NCBI GenBank assembly: GCA_900549995.1
Contig: URQQ01000016.1
Location: forward strand, 1 to 64,000
Source of the DNA: an uncultured Lachnospiraceae bacterium
GTDB lineage: Bacteria; Bacillota; Clostridia; Lachnospirales; Lachnospiraceae
Length of the DNA stretch: 64,000 nt
Direction: 5' to 3'
This document shows, one piece after another, positions 33,969 to 40,707 of the stretch; within the stretch, counting starts at the first letter, position 1; each line of letters opens with the position of its first letter. The translations under genes and the position numbers were made by a program. The notes under the pieces were generated by a model that had not been told where the DNA came from, searched no databases, and saw only the letters and a program-made list of their open reading frames with translations.

Positions 33969-34760
33969 ATGGTTCATATTGATCAGGATTTATGTATTGG
34001 CTGCAAGGCCTGTGCGGCAGACTGTCCGGGGAACGCGATTAAAATGGAAGATAACAAGGCGCAGGTTGTAAAAAAATGTATTCAATGCGGGCATTGTGTG
34101 GCAATTTGTCCGGTGAAAGCTGTCTCGATTCCGGAATATGAGATGGAGGACGTGGAAGAGTATGAAGCAGATACGTTTCATGTCTGTCCGGAAAACTTTC
34201 TTCATGCAGTGAAGTTCAGAAGAAGCATCCGTAATTTCAGGGAACAGAAGATTGAGGCGGATAAGGCAGAGAGGGTACTGGCAGCCGGGCGCTATACTGC
34301 AACTGCAAAGAATTTGCAGGAATGTACGTTCATCTTCGTTCAGGAGAAACTTTCGGAATTGAAAGAACTCGTATGGAAGGAAATGCCGGGAATTATTGAG
34401 TCTTTAAAGGAATCGCATCCTGACTATGCTTCGGCATTTCAGTATTTCTACAGAAAATGGAGCCGTGATCCAAAGGATGATACGTTTTTCTTTAACACAC
34501 CTGCATTTCTCGTGGTTGCTTCCCATCGTGCGTTAGACGGAGGGCTTGCTGCGGCCAACATCGAGAATATGGCGGTGGCGGAAGGCTTAGGCGTTTTGTA
34601 CAGCGGATATATGATGCGGGTAATCGAAGCAAGCCCGGTTCTGAAAGAGTGGCTTGGAATGGAGGATAAGCATGCGCACTGTTGTATGCTTATGGGGTAT
34701 CCGGCAGTGTCTTACAGAAGAACAGCGCCGAGAAAAGAAGCTGACATTATATGGAAGTAA
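33969..34760 (+). CDS. Nitroreductase-family protein with N-terminal 2x[4Fe-4S] ferredoxin domain
   Basis: 263 residues. Residues 1-60 hold two cluster motifs, CIGCKACAADCPGNAIK and CIQCGHCVAICPVKAV. The rest is an FMN-type nitroreductase fold starting at FRRSIRNFREQKI (phosphate-binding RSIR), with GLAAANIENMAVAEGLGVLY typical of this group. It likely takes electrons from ferredoxin-type donors to reduce nitro or other electrophilic compounds in the cytoplasm. A promoter lies ~55 nt upstream and the next gene is 15 nt downstream. Confidence 0.9.
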   Translation: MVHIDQDLCIGCKACAADCPGNAIKMEDNKAQVVKKCIQCGHCVAICPVKAVSIPEYEMEDVEEYEADTFHVCPENFLHAVKFRRSIRNFREQKIEADKAERVLAAGRYTATAKNLQECTFIFVQEKLSELKELVWKEMPGIIESLKESHPDYASAFQYFYRKWSRDPKDDTFFFNTPAFLVVASHRALDGGLAAANIENMAVAEGLGVLYSGYMMRVIEASPVLKEWLGMEDKHAHCCMLMGYPAVSYRRTAPRKEADIIWK

Positions 34761-34775
34761 AAGGAGAGACAAACT

Positions 34776-35882
34776 ATGAGTTTTAAGAAAAAACGGCGGG
34801 CAGGCTGTTGGTTATTATCCGTCTTCCTGATATTGGCCGCCTTTTTTCAGCCAGCCTTTTTACAGATTGATTCAGCAGCAGAAAATCAAAGCGGCCTGAA
34901 AGTACACTATCTGGACGTCGGGCAGGGGGACTGCACTCTGATTGAGAGTGGAGAGCATGCCATGCTGATTGATGCAGGCAATAATAATAAGGGGACTTAT
35001 GTACAGAATTATCTTCAGAAACAGGGGATAGAAAAACTTGATTATGTGATCGGAACACACCCGGATGCGGATCATATCGGGGGAGTTGACGTAGTCCTGA
35101 CGAAGTTTGAATGTGAGACCGTGATTATGCCTGACCGTGAAAATAAGACAAAGACTTATGATGATGTCATCCAGGCGATGAAGTATAAAGGGATCAAAAA
35201 AACTGCGCCCGAAGTTGGAAAAGAGTATGCGCTTGGTGACGCAAGATTTACCATTGTTGCTCCGGCAAAGGAAAACTATGGTGACAACAACAATGACTAT
35301 TCCGTAGGGATTCTTCTAAAATACGGGGAGAAAAGATTTTTATTTACCGGGGATGCGGAAGAAGCATCGGAAGAAGATATGCAAGAGAGCGGGATTGATC
35401 TGCACGCAGATGTGTATAAAGCCGCCCACCATGGAAGCCGGAGTGCGTCCACTGAGAAGTTTATGAATGCAGTGAATCCACAGTATGCGGTGATCAGCTG
35501 CGGGGAGGGGAATTCTTACGGACACCCGCATTCAGAAGTACTGAACAGGTTCCGCCAGATGGGAATCAAAGTATTCCGGACGGACGAACAGGGGACGATC
35601 ATAGCCGAGAGTGACGGCACTTCCATTACCTGGAACTGCCAGCCATCTGAAAGCTGGCAGTCAGGGGAGCAGTCGAAATCGGACGAGGAAAAGAGCAGTA
35701 CAACGAGTAAACAGTCAGATGGCAGGCAGACATATGTATTGAATACAAATACGAAAAAAATTCACAAACCATCCTGCAAAAGTGTTGGTAAAATTTCGGA
35801 TAAAAATAAGAAAAAAGCCAAAACAAAGCGAAGTGAACTGATCAGCGAAGGATATACTCCGTGTAAACAGTGCAATCCATAG
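34776..35882 (+). CDS. Secreted ComEC/Rec2-like metallo-beta-lactamase-fold hydrolase
   Basis: 368 residues. The N-terminal signal or anchor (WLLSVFLILAAFFQPAFL) is followed by a metallo-beta-lactamase domain of the ComEC C-terminal type: YLDVGQGDCTLIE, metal motif THPDADHIGG, LFTGDAEEAS, and KAAHHGSRS. None of the membrane channel of full ComEC is present. A Ser/Lys-rich linker leads to a ~45-residue C-terminal module (IHKPSC ... CKQCNP, one His and three Cys) that could bind a metal. It probably acts outside the membrane as a nuclease or phosphodiesterase; substrate unknown. It follows the nitroreductase gene by 15 nt. Confidence 0.85.
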   Translation: MSFKKKRRAGCWLLSVFLILAAFFQPAFLQIDSAAENQSGLKVHYLDVGQGDCTLIESGEHAMLIDAGNNNKGTYVQNYLQKQGIEKLDYVIGTHPDADHIGGVDVVLTKFECETVIMPDRENKTKTYDDVIQAMKYKGIKKTAPEVGKEYALGDARFTIVAPAKENYGDNNNDYSVGILLKYGEKRFLFTGDAEEASEEDMQESGIDLHADVYKAAHHGSRSASTEKFMNAVNPQYAVISCGEGNSYGHPHSEVLNRFRQMGIKVFRTDEQGTIIAESDGTSITWNCQPSESWQSGEQSKSDEEKSSTTSKQSDGRQTYVLNTNTKKIHKPSCKSVGKISDKNKKKAKTKRSELISEGYTPCKQCNP

Positions 35883-35886
35883 AAAT

Positions 35887-36720
35887 TCACCATACATTTA
35901 TGGAGATTTTGGTGATATAATCTTTCGCGTCGGCAACCGCAAGTTCGTCCAGAACAGCCTCTTTATAGGAGAATTCTCCCATATGGAGGCTGTTTTCTTT
36001 TATAAATGCCAAGAGGTGCTCGTAAGCATCTTTTGCGTCATAGTAATTGCCCCGAAGATAGGTGACGGCATACTGGCCTTCCGGCTTCACATGACAGGGA
36101 TGGGATTGTGGATATTCTGCTGTCTTGGTGAAAAAATGAGCATAGACATCCCACTTTCGGCTGCACAGTGAAGCCGTAGAAAGCATGGCGCCATAGGGAT
36201 GTCCGGCATTCAGCCCGTTGTGGTTGCAATATCCAATGTGCTCACAGAGTGTGGAAAAGACGATGTCGTGGCTGGCAGAATCTATCCGGGGGCTGATAAC
36301 CAGATACTCTGAAGGTACGGATTCCAGGCTGACATCCGAATAGGTTTCTTCAAAATGCAGAGTCTCGCTTAAGTCGACAAGTTCTGTTTTCGTACGGATG
36401 ACCTGTTCAATTCTTTTCAGGCGTGCGAGTTCGGCCCGGACTTTTTCCTGCTGTTCATGAAGAAGGGAACGAAGGCTTTCCGGGTTCCGGTGGTCAATAT
36501 AATGTTTGATTTCTTTCAGGGGCATTCCGATTTCACGCAGACATGTGATGGTAAAAAACACATCGCACTGGCTTTCGCTGTAGAACCGGTAGCCATTTTC
36601 GTCTGTACAGGCGGGGGAAAAAAGGCCGATTTCGTCGTAATAAAACAAAGTCCTTTTATTCGTATTGCATAAATTGGCAAAATCGCCTGTTTTTATACAT
36701 GGATCATGTAATTTTTGCAT
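35887..36720 (-). CDS. MerR-family regulator with effector-binding domain
   Basis: 277 residues. The N-terminal MerR winged helix (TGDFANLCNTNKRTLFYYDE, then GLFSPACTDENGYRFY) and a coiled-coil dimer helix (~75-110) are followed by a GyrI/BmrR-like effector domain (residues ~125-277) that usually binds small organic ligands. The gene converges with the metallo-hydrolase gene (4-nt gap) and is divergent from the aminotransferase operon, whose promoter carries a MerR-type operator. Confidence 0.9.
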   Translation of the reverse strand: MQKLHDPCIKTGDFANLCNTNKRTLFYYDEIGLFSPACTDENGYRFYSESQCDVFFTITCLREIGMPLKEIKHYIDHRNPESLRSLLHEQQEKVRAELARLKRIEQVIRTKTELVDLSETLHFEETYSDVSLESVPSEYLVISPRIDSASHDIVFSTLCEHIGYCNHNGLNAGHPYGAMLSTASLCSRKWDVYAHFFTKTAEYPQSHPCHVKPEGQYAVTYLRGNYYDAKDAYEHLLAFIKENSLHMGEFSYKEAVLDELAVADAKDYITKISINVW

Positions 36721-36737
36721 AATTATACATTTTCTCC

Positions 36738-36768
36738 TTGACTATAACGTTACGGTATACTTTATTAT
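36738..36768 (+). promoter_or_regulatory. MerR-type promoter (19-bp spacer) for the aminotransferase operon
   Basis: TTGACT (36738-36743) and TATTAT (36763-36768) are separated by 19 nt instead of 17, as in promoters activated by MerR proteins. The near-palindrome TATAACG-TTA-CGGTATA (36743-36759, one mismatch) fills the spacer. On the opposite strand TTGCTT-17-TATAAT, with its -10 complementary to 36764-36769, should drive the merR gene, so bound regulator would also overlap its own start site. Confidence 0.65.
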
Positions 36769-36857
36769 AATGACGTTGTAATGCGAAAGCAATAGCGGAT
36801 TTTCGAAGGTTCATTTTATATATCCGATAAAATATGTTGAAAAGAGAGGGAAAAACA

Positions 36858-38036
36858 ATGCCGGCATTAAGTGACAGAGTAGATAAGTTTACAGATTCTG
36901 TTATCCGCAGGATGACAAGAATCAGCGATGAATATGGAGCGATTAATCTCTCACAGGGATTCCCGGATTTTGATCCGCCAAGGGAGCTTATGGATGCACT
37001 TGCGAAAGCGGCGTATGAGGGGCCGCACCAGTATTCGGTGACGTTCGGGGCAGAGAATTTCAGGGAAGCCCTGGCTGTAAAGCAGGGGAGGGCTATTGGA
37101 AGAAAGATTGATCCGGAGAGTGAGATTGTTGTCACCTGCGGGGGGACGGAAGCAATGATGTGTGCCATGATGACCATCTGTAATCCCGGGGATAAGGTCA
37201 TGGTATTTTCTCCGTTTTATGAAAACTATGGAGCTGATGCGATTCTGTCGGGGGCGGAACCGGTCTATATTCCGCTTGTACCGCCACAGTATAACTTTGA
37301 TCTGGAACTGGTTGAGAAAGGTTTCAGGGAAGGGGCGAAAGCAATCATCGTCTGCAATCCGTCAAATCCATGCGGCAAGGTATTCTCCAGGGAAGAGTTG
37401 ATGCAGATTGGTGATCTGGCTGTGAAGTATGATGCATTTGTTGTGACAGACGAAGTGTACGAGCATATGGTGTATGCACCGAATCATCATACCTGCATGG
37501 CGTCGCTTCCGGGAATGTATGAGCACACAATTACCTGTAATTCACTTTCGAAGACATATTCGATTACCGGATGGAGGCTTGGGTATCTGATTGGACCGGC
37601 ACAGGTCATTGAGGCCGCAAAGAAAGTACATGATTTTCTGACCGTAGGTGCCGCGGCGCCGCTTCAGGAGGCTGCTGTCGCTGGGCTGAACTTTCCGCAG
37701 TCTTACTACGACCGGCTGCTTGAGATCTATACGAAGAAGAGAGACTACTTTCTGGAGGGGCTTGACCGCATCGGCCTGAAACATAATGTACCGGAGGGGA
37801 CGTATTTTGTATTGATTGATATACAGGAATTTCTGGATCTTCCGCAGTTTTCTGGATATACAGATCTTCAATTCTGTGAGTGGATGATTCAAAATATCAA
37901 AGTTGCAGCAGTGCCAGGATCAAGCTTTTTTAAAGAAGAGGTCAATCATCTGATCCGGCTTCACTTTGCAAGAGAAGAAAAAACAATGGATGAGGCACTT
38001 TCGCGCCTTGCAGGATTACAGGAGCTTTTATCATGA
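36858..38036 (+). CDS. PLP-dependent class I/II aminotransferase
   Basis: 392 residues from the ATG preceded by GAGAGGG. Aspartate aminotransferase fold type I: NLSQGFPDFDPP, VTCGGTEAMMCAMMT, CNPSNPCGKVFS (substrate/PLP region), VTDEVYEHMVY (PLP-binding Asp), and SLSKTYSITGWRLGY with the PLP-binding lysine. Exact amino acid unknown; kynurenine/methionine-type aminotransferases are close in sequence style. Its stop overlaps the next start by 4 nt. Confidence 0.92.
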   Translation: MPALSDRVDKFTDSVIRRMTRISDEYGAINLSQGFPDFDPPRELMDALAKAAYEGPHQYSVTFGAENFREALAVKQGRAIGRKIDPESEIVVTCGGTEAMMCAMMTICNPGDKVMVFSPFYENYGADAILSGAEPVYIPLVPPQYNFDLELVEKGFREGAKAIIVCNPSNPCGKVFSREELMQIGDLAVKYDAFVVTDEVYEHMVYAPNHHTCMASLPGMYEHTITCNSLSKTYSITGWRLGYLIGPAQVIEAAKKVHDFLTVGAAAPLQEAAVAGLNFPQSYYDRLLEIYTKKRDYFLEGLDRIGLKHNVPEGTYFVLIDIQEFLDLPQFSGYTDLQFCEWMIQNIKVAAVPGSSFFKEEVNHLIRLHFAREEKTMDEALSRLAGLQELLS

Positions 38037-39106
38037 AAAATTATTCCGTTTTTTTCACGAACTATACAATCGGTACAGACGTCTATCAGGAAGTGGCTGA
38101 TATCTGTCTCCATGATGGAAACAAAGTCCTTTTGATCGGCGGGGAAACAGCGTTAAATGCGGCGGAAAGCAGGTTGAAGTCCGCGATGAAAAACAGCGGT
38201 CTCGAAATTGTTGACACTGTGGTATATGGAACAGACTGTACTTATGAAAACATACGGAAATGGTCAGCGTATGCCCTGGAATGCAAGGCTGATATGATCT
38301 TCGGCATGGGCGGAGGGAAGGCGCTTGATACAGCGAAAGGTGCAGCTGAGATGGCCGGACTTCCGGTGTATACATTTCCTACAATTGCGGCAACCTGCGC
38401 GGCATCTACAGCGTTGTCGGTTGTCTATAAAGAAGATGGCAATTTTGACAGCTTTTATTTTTTCGATAAACCGGCGCGCCACTGTTTCATTGACCTGCAG
38501 GTAATTGCCAACGCGCCCTGCGAATATCTGAGGGCCGGGATGGGAGATACCATTGGAAAACATTTTGAATGTCATTTTGCAGCCCGAGGGGATGAGCTGG
38601 ATCACAGTTCACTGCTTGGACGGGAAATCAGTAATCTGTGTTATGCCCCGCTTGTGGAACATGGTGTAAAAGCACTCAATGACTGCAGAGAACATGAAGC
38701 CACCTATGAACTTCAACAGGCAGTTCTGGCGAACATTATCAGTACCGGGCTGGTTTCGCTGCTGGTGGTTGATGACTATAACTGTGCAGTCGCGCACTCC
38801 GTTTATTATGGGCTTGTGCTTCTGCCCGGATTTGAAAATCGGTATCTTCACGGGGATGTGGTGGCATATGGAGTGCTTGTGCAGCTTGCCATTGATGGAC
38901 AGAAGGGTGCGGCGAAAGAATTAAAAGCATTTCTAAAGGAACTTGGAATCCCATCCACCTTAAGGGAGATGAGAGTAGATACAAAGAGGGAGGCGCTTGA
39001 TGAAGTGCTCCGTGAGACTGCCAATGGCCCGGATATGGAGCATATTCCATATGAGATTACGGAAGATATGATCTATGATGCGATACTGGAAGTAGAATGT
39101 TTGTAA
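38033..39106 (+). CDS. Iron-containing alcohol dehydrogenase (glycerol dehydrogenase-like)
   Basis: 357 residues. NAD-binding GMGGGKALDTAK and YTFPTIAATCAASTALSVVY, and metal-ligand regions GDTIGKHFECH, AVAHSVYYGL and HGDVVAYGV, fit the group III metal-dependent dehydrogenases related to GldA. Translation is coupled to the aminotransferase gene (ATGA overlap). Together they may deaminate an amino acid and reduce the resulting oxo compound. Substrate unassigned. Confidence 0.88.
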   Translation: MKNYSVFFTNYTIGTDVYQEVADICLHDGNKVLLIGGETALNAAESRLKSAMKNSGLEIVDTVVYGTDCTYENIRKWSAYALECKADMIFGMGGGKALDTAKGAAEMAGLPVYTFPTIAATCAASTALSVVYKEDGNFDSFYFFDKPARHCFIDLQVIANAPCEYLRAGMGDTIGKHFECHFAARGDELDHSSLLGREISNLCYAPLVEHGVKALNDCREHEATYELQQAVLANIISTGLVSLLVVDDYNCAVAHSVYYGLVLLPGFENRYLHGDVVAYGVLVQLAIDGQKGAAKELKAFLKELGIPSTLREMRVDTKREALDEVLRETANGPDMEHIPYEITEDMIYDAILEVECL

Positions 39107-39116
39107 AGGAGAAAAA

Positions 39117-40463
39117 ATGGAACAGTCAAGTGTAAACTTTAAAAATATGCTTAAATTTCTGATTTGTTCTGGATTCGGGATACTCATGTTTCTTGTACCG
39201 ATTCCGCAGGGGGAATCGTTCACGACACTGCTGGATTTTCTGAAGACATGGCTTAAGAACCTGCTGGGCAAAGGCCTGATCTATATTGTTGTGGCGCTGC
39301 TTGTGATTTCGGCGGTTGTAAGTCTGATTGATTTTCTGGGAAAGCCGGATCTGATCCGGAAAAATCATTATCTGAAAAAGGCATTTTCAACAACACCGCT
39401 GTATCTGGTTTCTAAAATTGTGGGGGCAGCAGTTGGATGTATGGTGGTATTTGGCGTTGGGCCGGAGGCAGTCATATCCGCGGATACGGGGGCAACAATC
39501 ATCGACTTATGCGGTACGTTGTTCTGTATTGTGCTGTCATTTAGCTTTATTCTTCCCTTTCTGACCGACTGCGGAATTATGGAGTTTATGGGTGTTTTGC
39601 TGAAGCCGGTGGTGCGTCCGCTGTTCCATGTTCCGGGGAGAGCATCTGTGGATCTGATGGCGTCCTGGTTCGGTGCGTCGAATGCCGCTGTGATTCTCAC
39701 AAGGGAACAGTATATGAAAGGCTTCTATACGAAAAGGGAAGCGGGATATATTATGACAAACTTTTCTATTGTTTCGATTCCATTTTGCCTGATGATAGCC
39801 AACACAGTTGGGATTGATTCTCTGTTCCCCGCTTTTTATCTGTGTATCTGCCTGGTGGGAGTAATCCTTGCGGTGGTGATAGCGAGAATTCCTCCGATTC
39901 GCAGTATTCCGGATACTTATAGAGAAAATACCGGGAAGCAGATCAACGAAGAGGTTCCAAAAGAACGGGGAATCTTTGGACATGCGCTCGAGATGAGCTG
40001 CAGGAGGGCAGAGAAATTCGATTTAAAGGCAGTCTTATCGAGCGGATTGGAAGTTGTGATGGGAATGCTGTTTGATCTGATTCCAATCGTTGTGTCATGG
40101 GGAACGATTGCCCTGATGATTGCTACGTTTACGCCAGTATTTCAATGGATTTCCTATCCGATGGGAATGTATCTGAAGGTGTTAGGTGTTGCAGATGCAT
40201 TCACGGTGGCACCGGCAACCCTGGTAGGGTTTGCAGATATGTTTATCCCGGCGCTTCTCATTACAGGAGTTGCATCTGTAAAAACAAAATTCATCATCGG
40301 GGTATTATCTCTGATCCAGATCATTTACCTGACGGAAGTCGGTACAATTATTATTAAAAGTGAGATTCCCTTGAATCTCTGGAAACTGTTCCTGATCTTC
40401 CTGGAACGGACGGTGATTGCGATACCAATTATCGTTTTATTCGCGGATTTAGTGATCCGTTAG
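39117..40463 (+). CDS. YjiH-family membrane protein (nucleoside-recognition/Gate domain)
   Basis: 448 residues with about ten hydrophobic helices. LVPIPQGESFTTLLDFL near the N-terminus and TPVFQWISYPMGMYLKVLGV plus VGFADMFIPALLITG near the C-terminus are hallmarks of YjiH proteins, which carry Gate/NupC-like domains. AAAGGAG lies just upstream of the ATG. It is the last gene of the MerR-controlled operon and is probably a transporter for a metabolite handled by the two enzymes. Confidence 0.85.
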   Translation: MEQSSVNFKNMLKFLICSGFGILMFLVPIPQGESFTTLLDFLKTWLKNLLGKGLIYIVVALLVISAVVSLIDFLGKPDLIRKNHYLKKAFSTTPLYLVSKIVGAAVGCMVVFGVGPEAVISADTGATIIDLCGTLFCIVLSFSFILPFLTDCGIMEFMGVLLKPVVRPLFHVPGRASVDLMASWFGASNAAVILTREQYMKGFYTKREAGYIMTNFSIVSIPFCLMIANTVGIDSLFPAFYLCICLVGVILAVVIARIPPIRSIPDTYRENTGKQINEEVPKERGIFGHALEMSCRRAEKFDLKAVLSSGLEVVMGMLFDLIPIVVSWGTIALMIATFTPVFQWISYPMGMYLKVLGVADAFTVAPATLVGFADMFIPALLITGVASVKTKFIIGVLSLIQIIYLTEVGTIIIKSEIPLNLWKLFLIFLERTVIAIPIIVLFADLVIR

Positions 40464-40473
40464 TAATAGCTAT

Positions 40474-40605
40474 GAGCATTTGAGACGCAGAATGAAGCAC
40501 TTTGGGCTGGAACTGGAGGAAAGCAAGACGAGATTGATAGAATTTGACTGATTTGCGGAAAGCAGCCGGAAAGATATGGAGAGGGCACAGGCTGCTCCAC
40601 AAAAA
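40474..40605 (+). pseudogene. Remnant of a group II intron reverse transcriptase/maturase
   Basis: Reading from 40474, the frame gives EHLRRRMKHFGLELEESK, then TRLIEFD, a stop at 40549, and FAESSRKDMERAQ. This matches the end of the RT palm and the start of the thumb in bacterial group II intron proteins (FGLxLxxxKTRxIEFGRFA). The Gly-Arg expected after EF is now Asp-stop. No start, no intron RNA and no other RT motif remain. Confidence 0.65.
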
Positions 40606-40616
40606 TTTTCGGAACT

Positions 40617-40657
40617 AAAAAAGCCTGACCGATATAAAAACCGGCAGGCTTTAATTT
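40617..40657. terminator. Intrinsic terminator
   Basis: AAAGCCTG (40620-40627) pairs with CAGGCTTT (40645-40652), with CCG/CGG pairing inside the loop and T-rich sequence on both outer sides (TTTAATTT on the plus strand; six A immediately before, which are T on the minus strand). It can end transcription from both the YjiH operon and the convergent surface-protein gene. Confidence 0.75.
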
Positions 40658-40707
40658 ACTATAACTTGATAAAATTCGCCATCTTATAATTGTGAGGGTA
40701 TAACCTT

